Shown here: piece by piece, positions 55,913 to 64,000 of the stretch | Position numbering within the stretch: position 1 is the first letter of the stretch | Layout: every line of letters begins with the position of its first letter | NCBI RefSeq assembly: GCF_025567045.1 | Contig: NZ_JAOQJK010000008.1 | Coordinates: 111,535-175,534 of the forward strand | Reading direction: 5' to 3' | DNA length: 64,000 nucleotides | Source: Barnesiella propionica | GTDB taxonomy: Bacteria > Bacteroidota > Bacteroidia > Bacteroidales > Barnesiellaceae | Translations under genes and position numbers: made by a program | The notes under the pieces: generated by a model | What the model was told of the DNA's origin: nothing | Seen by the model: the letters and a program-made list of their open reading frames with translations, nothing else | Databases searched by the model: none

Positions 55913-56103
55913 TGGGAGCTCAAGACATGGAAACAATTAAGATTAAACAAGTAAAGAGCAGGATTAAATGCCCTGCAACCCAGAAAAAAACGCTAGATGC
56001 GTTGGGACTGAAAAAACTCAATCGTGTAGTTGAACATAAGGCTACCCCCCAGATCATGGGTATGATAGCAAAAGTAAAACACTTGATTGCAGTAGTAGAG
56101 TAA
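55912..56103 (+). CDS. rpmD: 50S ribosomal protein L30
   Basis: 63 aa from the TAATG-coupled ATG, or 58 aa from [15 protein letters not shown] at 55927, the start relatives use. [32 protein letters not shown] is the L30 core. The choice of start is open. Confidence 0.94.
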   Translation: MGAQDMETIKIKQVKSRIKCPATQKKTLDALGLKKLNRVVEHKATPQIMGMIAKVKHLIAVVE

Positions 56104-56134
56104 TATTCATACATCGATTAAAAAAATTTGCAAT

Positions 56135-56581
56135 ATGAACTTGAGTAATTTAAAACCCGCAGAAGGGTCAACTAAAACAAGAAAAAGAATCGGTCGTGGT
56201 TCTGGTTCAGGATTAGGGGGAACTTCTACACGCGGTCATAAAGGTGCAAAATCGAGATCTGGTTACAAACGCAAGATCGGTTTTGAAGGCGGTCAGATGC
56301 CGTTGCAACGCCGTGTTCCTAAATTTGGATTCAAGAATATAAACCGTGTTGAATACAAAGCTATCAATCTTGAGACTTTACAAGCTCTTGCTGAAAAGAC
56401 CAATGCCAGTAAACTGGGTATTGAGGCTTTAGTAGAAGCTGGGTTCATTTCTTCGAATCAATTAGTAAAAATTCTTGGTAAAGGTACTATTTCGGCGAAA
56501 CTGGAAGTGGAAGCCCATGCTTTCTCTAAAAGTGCTGAAGCCGCTATCGTTGCCGCAGGTGGAACAATAGTTAAACTCTAA
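56135..56581 (+). CDS. rplO: 50S ribosomal protein L15
   Basis: 148 aa. [22 protein letters not shown], the flexible Gly-rich arm [21 protein letters not shown], and [19 protein letters not shown] late 50S assembly protein. It lies 4 nt before secY. Confidence 0.97.
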   Translation: MNLSNLKPAEGSTKTRKRIGRGSGSGLGGTSTRGHKGAKSRSGYKRKIGFEGGQMPLQRRVPKFGFKNINRVEYKAINLETLQALAEKTNASKLGIEALVEAGFISSNQLVKILGKGTISAKLEVEAHAFSKSAEAAIVAAGGTIVKL

Positions 56582-56585
56582 TACG

Positions 56586-57911
56586 ATGAGAGCAATAGAA
56601 ACTATAAAAAACATTTGGAAGATTGAAGATCTGCGTAAACGGATCATCACTACTATCCTGTTAGTGTTGGTGTATCGCGTAGGTTCACATGTGGTACTCC
56701 CCGGTATCGATCCCGGTAGCCTGGATGCTTTACGTAACCAGACAAGTAAAGGACTAATGCAGTTGCTCGACATGTTCTCGGGCGGTGCATTCTCTAATGC
56801 ATCTATTTTTGCGTTAGGTATTATGCCGTATATTACCGCTTCTATCGTTATCCAGTTGTTGGGGATGGTATTACCTTCTTTCCAGAAAATGCAACGGGAA
56901 GGTGAGAGCGGAAGGACAAAACTTAACCAATACACCCGTTATCTTACGGTGCTTATTCTTTTGATGCAAGGTCCTGCATATTTGGTTAACCTTCGTGTGC
57001 AGATGGCCGGAGCATTTCCTGATACAGGCTGGATGTTTATAGTTTCTTCTACTATTATTCTTGCTGCTGGTAGTATGTTTATCATGTGGTTGGGAGAAAG
57101 AATTACAGACAAAGGAATAGGTAACGGTATATCCTTTATCATTCTCGTAGGTATCATTGCCCGTTTGCCTCTTGCCTTTGCGCAGGAGTTTACCAGCCGT
57201 TTGGCTTCTAAACAAGGAGGATTGGTGATGTTCCTGGTAGAAATAATAATCCTTCTGGCTGTGATTGCAGCTGCAATACTATTGGTACAAGGCACTCGTA
57301 AGGTGCCCGTACAGTATGCGAAACGTATCGTAGGGAATAAGCAATACGGAGGCGCAAGGCAGTATATTCCTTTAAAGGTAAATACTGCTGGCGTAATGCC
57401 CATTATCTTTGCGCAAGCTATTATGTTTATACCTATTACGTTTGCAAATTTCTCGTCAGACGTATCGAGCTCATTCTGGCGCTCGTTCATGTCCAATACG
57501 GGATTCTGGTACAATTGTGTATTTGCAATACTGATTATAGTATTTACCTATTTTTATACGGCAATTACTGTACAACCCAATCAGATGGCCGAAGATATGA
57601 AACGTAACAATGGTTTTATTCCGGGTATAAAACCGGGAAAACAGACAAAAGACTATCTGGACTCTGTAATGTCGAGAATAACTTTGCCCGGTTCTATCTT
57701 CTTAGCACTGGTAGCAATTATGCCTGCTTTTGCACAAATAGCTGGTGTAAGTGCAGAATTTTCACAATTCTTTGGAGGTACTTCATTACTCATCCTCGTA
57801 GGTGTGGTATTGGATACATTGCAACAGATCGAAAGTCATTTAATGATGCGTCACTATGACGGACTCCTTAAATCGGGTAGAATTAAGGGGCGTAGCGGTG
57901 CCGCTTATTAA
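56586..57911 (+). CDS. secY: Protein translocase subunit SecY
   Basis: 441 aa with ten membrane helices, the channel of the Sec translocon. Landmarks are VYRVGSHVVLPGIDP near the N-terminus, FSGGAFSNASIFALGIMPYITASIVIQLL in helix 2 (the plug region lies just before it), GERITDKGIGNGISFIILVGI, RQYIPLKVNTAGVMPIIFAQAIM and QPNQMAEDMKRNNGFIPGIKPG in the cytoplasmic loop that binds SecA and the ribosome. It works with SecDF, encoded at the left end of this window. adk, often next in other phyla, is absent and map follows. Confidence 0.98.
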   Translation: MRAIETIKNIWKIEDLRKRIITTILLVLVYRVGSHVVLPGIDPGSLDALRNQTSKGLMQLLDMFSGGAFSNASIFALGIMPYITASIVIQLLGMVLPSFQKMQREGESGRTKLNQYTRYLTVLILLMQGPAYLVNLRVQMAGAFPDTGWMFIVSSTIILAAGSMFIMWLGERITDKGIGNGISFIILVGIIARLPLAFAQEFTSRLASKQGGLVMFLVEIIILLAVIAAAILLVQGTRKVPVQYAKRIVGNKQYGGARQYIPLKVNTAGVMPIIFAQAIMFIPITFANFSSDVSSSFWRSFMSNTGFWYNCVFAILIIVFTYFYTAITVQPNQMAEDMKRNNGFIPGIKPGKQTKDYLDSVMSRITLPGSIFLALVAIMPAFAQIAGVSAEFSQFFGGTSLLILVGVVLDTLQQIESHLMMRHYDGLLKSGRIKGRSGAAY

Positions 57912-57931
57912 AGTCATTATTTGAGAAAAAA

Positions 57932-58714
57932 ATGATTTATCTCAAGACAAATGAAGAAATAGAGTTGATGCGTGAGAGTAATCTCTTGGTGGGCATGACC
58001 CTTGGTGAAATGGCTAAGTGGGTAGCTCCGGGGATTACTACGCTGAAACTTGATAAGATTGCTGAAGAATTTATACGTGATCATGGAGCCGTCCCCGGTT
58101 TTCTCGGTTATGGCGGTTTTCCCAATTCACTCTGTATCTCGGTAAACGAAAACGTAGTACATGGTATTCCATCAAGCTATGTGTTGCGAGATGGAGATAT
58201 AGTTTCGATCGATTGCGGTGCGGTTAAGAATGGTTTTAATGGCGATTCTGCTTATACTTTTTGTGTGGGGGAAGTCGCCGAAGAAACAAAAGCACTCTTG
58301 AAAGCTACCAAAGAATCACTCTATATTGGCATAGAAAATGCGGTAGAAGGAAAGCGTATAGGAGACATAGGAAGCGCAATACAAATATACTGTGAAGGAA
58401 AAGGTTATTCTGTAGTACGCGAGTTGTGCGGACACGGAGTAGGAAAAGCTCTCCATGAGAGTCCCGAAGTCCCTAATTACGGTCGTAGAGGTACAGGGCC
58501 TGTCCTGAAGAATGGAATGTGCATTGCCATAGAACCTATGATAAACCTTGGCTCACGTAACATTGTTGTAGAAAGAGACGGTTGGACTGTTCGCACACGT
58601 GATCGTAAGCCTTCCGCCCATTTCGAACATACAGTAGCTATTTGCGGAGGTAAAGCAGATATCTTGTCTTCCTTCAAATATGTTGAAGACGTTTTAGGAG
58701 ATAAATCAATTTAA
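57932..58714 (+). CDS. map: Methionine aminopeptidase, type I
   Basis: 260 aa. It removes the initiator Met. The dinuclear metal ligands are visible: Asp in SIDCGAV and in GDSAYTF, His in ELCGHGVGKALHESPEVPNYG, Glu in AIEPMINLGSR and the last Glu in HFEHTVAI. The N-terminal segment GFPNSLCISVNENVVHGIP contains the substrate-binding His. No zinc-finger extension. It lies between secY and infA. Confidence 0.98.
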   Translation: MIYLKTNEEIELMRESNLLVGMTLGEMAKWVAPGITTLKLDKIAEEFIRDHGAVPGFLGYGGFPNSLCISVNENVVHGIPSSYVLRDGDIVSIDCGAVKNGFNGDSAYTFCVGEVAEETKALLKATKESLYIGIENAVEGKRIGDIGSAIQIYCEGKGYSVVRELCGHGVGKALHESPEVPNYGRRGTGPVLKNGMCIAIEPMINLGSRNIVVERDGWTVRTRDRKPSAHFEHTVAICGGKADILSSFKYVEDVLGDKSI

Positions 58715-58723
58715 ATTTAATAT

Positions 58724-58942
58724 ATGGCTAAACAAGCTGCAATAGAACAAGATGGAGTAATCGTAGAAGCATTGTCAAATGCAATGTTTCGTGTAGAGCT
58801 GGAAAACGGTCACGAAATTACAGCTCATATCTCGGGGAAAATGCGTATGCATTATATAAAAATCTTACCCGGAGATAAAGTGAGAGTGGAAATGTCACCA
58901 TACGATTTATCCAAAGGAAGAATTGCTTTTAGATATAAATAA
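58724..58942 (+). CDS. infA: Translation initiation factor IF-1
   Basis: 72 aa, the standard length. An S1/OB fold: [66 protein letters not shown]. It blocks the A site during initiation. 9 nt after map. Confidence 0.98.
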   Translation: MAKQAAIEQDGVIVEALSNAMFRVELENGHEITAHISGKMRMHYIKILPGDKVRVEMSPYDLSKGRIAFRYK

Positions 58943-58953
58943 TACATAAAGAT

Positions 58954-59070
58954 ATGAAAGTAAGAGCATCATTAAAAAAGCGTACGCCAGATAGCAAAAT
59001 AGTTAGAAGAAATGGCCGCTTGTATGTAATTAACAAGAAAAACCCTAAGTATAAACAACGTCAAGGATAA
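58954..59070 (+). CDS. rpmJ: 50S ribosomal protein L36, zinc-free type
   Basis: 38 aa, too short for many gene finders. It reads [20 protein letters not shown] and [18 protein letters not shown] then TAA. The C/C/C/H zinc ligands of the usual L36 are all replaced. It lies 11 nt after infA and before rpsM, the usual place. Confidence 0.95.
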   Translation: MKVRASLKKRTPDSKIVRRNGRLYVINKKNPKYKQRQG

Positions 59071-59102
59071 TTTATTACCTTTGCAAAAAAATATTCTATT
59101 AT

Positions 59103-59483
59103 ATGGCAATAAGAATAGTTGGTGTTGACCTACCGCAAAATAAAAGAGGCGAAGTAGCCTTGACTTATATCTATGGTATTGGTCGTAGCGCCGCAAATAC
59201 CATCTTGGAAAAAGCTGGTATCGATAAAAATATTAAAGTAAAAGATTGGACTGATGATCAATCAGCTAAAGTTCGTGAGATAATAGGTGCGGAATATAAA
59301 GTAGAAGGAGATCTTCGCTCTGAAGTTCAGCTCAATATCAAACGTCTCATGGACATCGGTTGCTACCGTGGTGTACGCCATCGTAATGGTCTGCCTGTGA
59401 GAGGTCAGAGCACTAAGAATAACGCTCGTACACGTAAGGGTAGAAAGAAAACAGTTGCTAACAAGAAAAAAGCTACTAAATAA
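59103..59483 (+). CDS. rpsM: 30S ribosomal protein S13
   Basis: 126 aa. [31 protein letters not shown], then [37 protein letters not shown] and a basic tail. It contacts the P-site tRNA and S19. A box TACCTTTG at 59077-59084 just upstream matches TAnnTTTG, so an internal promoter is possible. Confidence 0.97.
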   Translation: MAIRIVGVDLPQNKRGEVALTYIYGIGRSAANTILEKAGIDKNIKVKDWTDDQSAKVREIIGAEYKVEGDLRSEVQLNIKRLMDIGCYRGVRHRNGLPVRGQSTKNNARTRKGRKKTVANKKKATK

Positions 59484-59492
59484 TAAGTAAGT

Positions 59493-59882
59493 ATGGCAAA
59501 AAAGACAGTCGCAGCAAAGAAGAGGAATGTAAAGGTTGACGCAGTTGGCCAGGCACACATCCATTCTTCGTTCAACAACATTATTGTATCGCTTGCCAAC
59601 AGTGAAGGTCAGGTTATTTCTTGGTCTTCGGCAGGTAAAATGGGCTTTAGAGGTTCTAAAAAGAATACTCCGTATGCCGCTCAAATGGCCGCACAGGATT
59701 GTGCAAAAGTGGCATTTGATTTAGGCTTGAGAAAGGTAAAAGCTTATGTGAAAGGACCAGGTAACGGTCGTGAATCTGCAATCAGAACTATTCATGGTGC
59801 AGGTATCGAAGTAACCGAGATTGTCGATGTTACTCCGCTTCCACATAACGGATGTCGTCCTCCGAAAAGAAGAAGAGTCTAA
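59493..59882 (+). CDS. rpsK: 30S ribosomal protein S11
   Basis: 129 aa. [50 protein letters not shown] and [44 protein letters not shown]. It is part of the 30S platform near the mRNA exit. Confidence 0.98.
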   Translation: MAKKTVAAKKRNVKVDAVGQAHIHSSFNNIIVSLANSEGQVISWSSAGKMGFRGSKKNTPYAAQMAAQDCAKVAFDLGLRKVKAYVKGPGNGRESAIRTIHGAGIEVTEIVDVTPLPHNGCRPPKRRRV

Positions 59883-60003
59883 CTTATTCTTTTTATTAGA
59901 AAACTGAATCTCGAATAGTGAATAGATTGCACTTAATCCTCTCTGCAATCGCGGCTGCACTCTTCCGGGTTCGCAACTTATAATTTATAAAAAAAAATTA
60001 GAA
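59883..60003 (+). promoter_or_regulatory. rpsK-rpsD spacer with a hairpin
   Basis: 121 nt, long for this cluster. GATTGCA (59925-59931) and TGCAATC (59944-59950) form a 7-bp stem with a 12-nt loop. In other bacteria S4 controls translation from a structured leader before its target genes; the same idea here is inference. No T-run. Confidence 0.4.
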
Positions 60004-60609
60004 ATGGCAAGATATACCGGACCTAGAACAAAAATTGCTCGTAAATTTGGCGAAGCTATTTTCGGGCCAGATAAAGTTCTTTCAAAAAAGAATTATCCCC
60101 CGGGACAGCATGGTGCAAATAAAAGAAGAAAAACTTCAGAATATGGTATTCAGTTGCGAGAGAAACAAAAAGCTAAATATACTTATGGTGTATTGGAAAA
60201 ACAGTTCCGCAACTTATTCGAAAAAGCCTCACGTACCAAAGGTATCAAAGGTGAAGTGTTGTTACAATTACTTGAAGCACGTCTTGACAATGTAGTATTC
60301 CGTTTAGGTTTAGCACCTACCCGTTCTGCCGCTCGTCAGTTGGTTTCGCATCGTCACATCGTAGTAGATGGAAAAGTAGTTAATATCCCTTCATATTCAT
60401 TGAAACCCGGTCAGGTTGTAGGTGTTCGCGAAAAATCGAAATCTTTGGAAATAATCGCTGACTCTTTGTCAGGATTTAATCACAGCAAATATCCTTGGTT
60501 GGAATGGGATGAAAGCTCTAAGAGCGGTAAAGTGCTTCACACTCCCGAGAGAGCCGATATTCCTGAAAATATCAAAGAACAGTTGATCGTTGAGTTGTAT
60601 TCTAAATAA
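60004..60609 (+). CDS. rpsD: 30S ribosomal protein S4, zinc-free type
   Basis: 201 aa. [66 protein letters not shown] and the S4 RNA-binding domain [36 protein letters not shown]. No N-terminal Cys cluster. It is an early 16S binder and acts in accuracy. Confidence 0.98.
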   Translation: MARYTGPRTKIARKFGEAIFGPDKVLSKKNYPPGQHGANKRRKTSEYGIQLREKQKAKYTYGVLEKQFRNLFEKASRTKGIKGEVLLQLLEARLDNVVFRLGLAPTRSAARQLVSHRHIVVDGKVVNIPSYSLKPGQVVGVREKSKSLEIIADSLSGFNHSKYPWLEWDESSKSGKVLHTPERADIPENIKEQLIVELYSK

Positions 60610-60620
60610 TAATTGATTCC

Positions 60621-61613
60621 ATGGCGATATTAGCATTTCAAAAACCCGATAAAGTATTGATGTTGGAAGCGGACAATTTCTTCGGTAAGTTCGAGTTTCG
60701 TCCGTTGGAACCAGGCTATGGTGTTACGGTAGGTAACGCTTTACGCCGAATCCTCCTTTCCTCCCTCGAAGGCTTTGCAATTACATCGATTCGTATCGAT
60801 GGAGTAAAACACGAGTTTTCTACCATTCCCGGTGTTATCGAGGATGTTACGAATATAATTCTTAACCTTAAAAAGGTAAGATTTAAACAAATTGTGGAGG
60901 AAATCGAGAATGAGAAGGTAACTATTACTGTTTCGGGCTCGGAAGTGTTCAAAGCTGGAGACATTGGCAAAACTTTGACCGGATTTGAGGTTCTCAATCC
61001 CGAGTTGGTTATCTGCCATTTGGATTCAAACGCAAGTTTTCAGATGGATATCACTATCAACAAAGGGCGCGGTTATGTCCCTGCCGATGAAAACCGTAAT
61101 CCCGGAGATGAAGTGAATGTAATACCCATCGACTCTATTTTTACCCCTATCAGGAATGTAAAATATGCAGTTGAGAACTTCCGTGTAGAACAAAAGACGG
61201 ACTACGAGAAACTGGTATTAGAAATTGCAACCGATGGTTCAATCCATCCGAAAGAAGCTCTTAAAGAAGCGGCTAAAATCCTTATTTATCATTTTATGTT
61301 GTTCTCCGATGAAAAAATTACCATCGAAACGACAGATGCTGATGGAAATGAAGAGTTTGATGAAGAAGTACTGCACATGCGTCAGTTACTTAAAACGAAA
61401 CTTGTCGATATGGATTTATCCGTTCGTGCGCTTAACTGTTTGAAATCTGCCGATGTAGAAACATTAGGAGAACTAGTGGTTTTCAACAAAACCGATTTGT
61501 TGAAATTCCGCAACTTCGGTAAGAAATCTCTTACTGAACTTGACGAACTGTTAGCCAATCTGAACCTCTCGTTCGGTATGGATATCTCGAAGTATAAATT
61601 AGATAAAGAGTAA
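60621..61613 (+). CDS. rpoA: DNA-directed RNA polymerase subunit alpha
   Basis: 330 aa. The N-terminal assembly domain has [50 protein letters not shown]. The C-terminal domain (about 250-325) has [51 protein letters not shown]. It dimerises to start RNA polymerase assembly and its CTD contacts activators. It lies between rpsD and rplQ, the usual order. Confidence 0.98.
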   Translation: MAILAFQKPDKVLMLEADNFFGKFEFRPLEPGYGVTVGNALRRILLSSLEGFAITSIRIDGVKHEFSTIPGVIEDVTNIILNLKKVRFKQIVEEIENEKVTITVSGSEVFKAGDIGKTLTGFEVLNPELVICHLDSNASFQMDITINKGRGYVPADENRNPGDEVNVIPIDSIFTPIRNVKYAVENFRVEQKTDYEKLVLEIATDGSIHPKEALKEAAKILIYHFMLFSDEKITIETTDADGNEEFDEEVLHMRQLLKTKLVDMDLSVRALNCLKSADVETLGELVVFNKTDLLKFRNFGKKSLTELDELLANLNLSFGMDISKYKLDKE

Positions 61614-61617
61614 AACG

Positions 61618-62106
61618 ATGAGACATAATAAAAAATTTAATCATTTAGGACGTACAAAGGCTCATAGAGATGCGATGTTGTCCAATATGGCTTCTTCTTT
61701 GATTCTCCACAAGAGAATCTTTACCACATTGGCCAAGGCAAAAGCTTTGAGAATGTACGTTGAGCCCCTTATCAACAGAGCAAAAGAAGATACAACGACA
61801 TCACGAAGAGTAGTGTTCGGTTATTTACAGAACAAATATGCCGTTACGGAGCTTTTTAAAGAAATTTCTGTTAAGATTGCCGATCGTCCCGGAGGCTACA
61901 CCCGTATCCTTAAAACCGGAAATCGTTTAGGTGATAATGCAAAAACTTGCTTTATTGAGCTTGTTGACTATAACGAAAATATGTTGAAAGAGAAAGCAAC
62001 GAAGAAAGCTACAAGAACACGTCGTTCTAAGAAAACTGCTTCTGCTGAAGTAGCTGCACCGGCGGCAACAGAAACTCCTGCAACAGAAGAAAAAGCTGCA
62101 GAATAA
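61618..62106 (+). CDS. rplQ: 50S ribosomal protein L17
   Basis: 162 aa. [45 protein letters not shown] and [30 protein letters not shown]. The last 35 residues are a Lys/Arg then Ala/Glu/Thr-rich tail beyond the core, common in Bacteroidota. It is the last gene of the cluster. Confidence 0.97.
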   Translation: MRHNKKFNHLGRTKAHRDAMLSNMASSLILHKRIFTTLAKAKALRMYVEPLINRAKEDTTTSRRVVFGYLQNKYAVTELFKEISVKIADRPGGYTRILKTGNRLGDNAKTCFIELVDYNENMLKEKATKKATRTRRSKKTASAEVAAPAATETPATEEKAAE

Positions 62107-62128
62107 GAAAGATAGATTTTATCTATAT

Positions 62129-62170
62129 AAAAAGAAGGGATTTCCGCACAGGAATATTCCTTCTTTTTTA
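62129..62170 (+). terminator. Terminator after rplQ
   Basis: AAAAGAAGG (62130-62138) pairs with CCTTCTTTT (62159-62167), with an inner TTCC/GGAA stem and a GCACA loop, followed by T residues. It ends the ribosomal cluster before eno. Confidence 0.78.
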
Positions 62171-62247
62171 TTTGTTAATAATGTAAATAAATTTAAAGTC
62201 TGTATAAACAAAACCCTGTGTTTTACGTTTAACTATAATAGAGTTAA

Positions 62248-63549
<1,302 letters not shown>

Positions 63550-63572
63550 TAAAGGTAATAAACTTATACAGC

Positions 63573-63620
63573 TTCGTTCCGTTCTCAATATTTATAAATT
63601 GAAAACGGAACGAATTTTTT
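63573..63620 (+). terminator. Terminator after eno
   Basis: TTCGTTCCGTT (63573-63583) pairs with AACGGAACGAA (63604-63614), 11 bp perfect, plus a further five pairs inside after one mismatch, followed by six T. Confidence 0.85.
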
Positions 63621-63756
63621 GTGTGATATTATTGCTAGTATTATAATTTTGTTTATTCAGATAAATCTTTTTCAAAAAAATGTATGATATAATGATCTGT
63701 AATTCAGGATATAGTTGTGTCAGATGATATTATTTTTCAAAAAAACATAGAAAAGA

Positions 63757-63789
63757 TTTGGAGAGAGGGGAAAAAAGTTATTATCTTTG
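63757..63789 (+). promoter_or_regulatory. rRNA-type promoter P1
   Basis: TTTG (63757-63760), 21-nt spacer, TATCTTTG (63782-63789). Perfect -33 and -7 elements for the Bacteroidota housekeeping sigma factor. Confidence 0.75.
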
Positions 63790-63842
63790 CCGTCGCTTTT
63801 GGGGAAAGAAATTAATCACTGGTGAAAAAAGAGGCCAAAAGA

Positions 63843-63875
63843 TTTGGAAGAATCCCTCAAAAGATATTATCTTTG
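63843..63875 (+). promoter_or_regulatory. rRNA-type promoter P2
   Basis: TTTG (63843-63846), 21-nt spacer, TATCTTTG (63868-63875), the same architecture as P1, 86 nt downstream. Both -33 boxes are preceded by GA and followed by G. The rest up to 64000 resembles a Bacteroidales 16S leader (AAAGTTCATTGAA at 63931-63943); no 16S sequence itself is inside the window. Confidence 0.75.
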
Positions 63876-64000
63876 CTCCGTTTTCCCTTCGGAGGTTCCC
63901 CTTTAAAGAGAAAACACGAAGATAGCAATAAAAGTTCATTGAAATAATTACAATAGACAAAGTAGTACGAGACGTTTTTTTTGACAGGCTTAACCCCCTG

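Noticed and set aside
56939..57514. 191-codon open frame on the minus strand
   Set aside because: Antisense to secY; no recognisable motif.
63890..64000. Start of 16S rRNA
   Set aside because: Only leader-like sequence is present; the conserved AGAGTTTGAT start of 16S does not occur before base 64000.

Overview
The window comes from a Bacteroidota chromosome, most probably order Bacteroidales. Supporting signs are a moderately AT-rich sequence, promoters of the TTTG / TAnnTTTG type in place of TTGACA / TATAAT, mostly A-rich gene starts with few Shine-Dalgarno sequences, a SecD protein of the SecDF type, NigD-like, DUF3467, DUF4292 and Big_5 lipoprotein families, and a str-S10-spc-alpha ribosomal cluster without tuf or adk. 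The genus cannot be fixed from the sequence alone.

Layout. 1-1771 (minus) is the SecD part of secDF, cut by the left edge. 1987-4696 (plus) holds an Ig-like lipoprotein overlapping a DUF3108 protein. 4761-8698 (minus) holds cysS and a tcdA - lolD-like - nigD-like - DUF3467 block. 8945 is a small cysteine-rich exported protein. 9286-11451 is a CPA2 antiporter, then asd (plus), a GH20 hexosaminidase (minus), a TPM/zinc-ribbon membrane protein and dgt (minus). 18062-27691 is a long plus-strand run: dut, a TPR lipoprotein, a DUF4292 lipoprotein, an EnvC-like protein, and a small surface-glycan block (FemAB-like acyltransferase, Wzx-like flippase, three glycosyltransferases, one inverted). 27692-35666 holds an M20 peptidase, an acyl-CoA ligase, prfB with its programmed +1 frameshift, argB and a cytoplasmic hybrid histidine kinase. 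36455-40599 holds a GlmU-like protein and an M16 peptidase. 40725-42693 is an ACP-like / AsnB-like pair in which both proteins lack key active-site residues. An rfbC follows. 44130-62106 is the complete ribosomal protein cluster from rpsL to rplQ with fusA, secY, map, infA and rpoA; eno comes next. The right end holds two tandem rRNA-type promoters whose transcript should reach a 16S gene just outside the window.

How it works together. The right third is a single growth-related unit: translation (ribosomal proteins, EF-G, IF-1), protein export (SecY), N-terminal processing (Map) and transcription (RpoA). It is driven by a strong promoter at 43956-43987 and punctuated by leader and spacer hairpins that may be autoregulatory. 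The left two thirds are mainly envelope and housekeeping genes. Convergent pairs are separated by clean bidirectional hairpin terminators at about 4705, 9255, 12791 and 32842.

Most unusual points: the ACP/AsnB pair with apparently lost catalytic residues; a prfB promoter whose -7 box is exactly the loop of a 16-bp inverted repeat; strong Shine-Dalgarno sequences kept only at rplW, rplF and the prfB frameshift site; and a 62-bp same-strand gene overlap at 3893-3954 in which a signal peptide is encoded. No IS element, prophage, CRISPR array or tRNA gene was seen.
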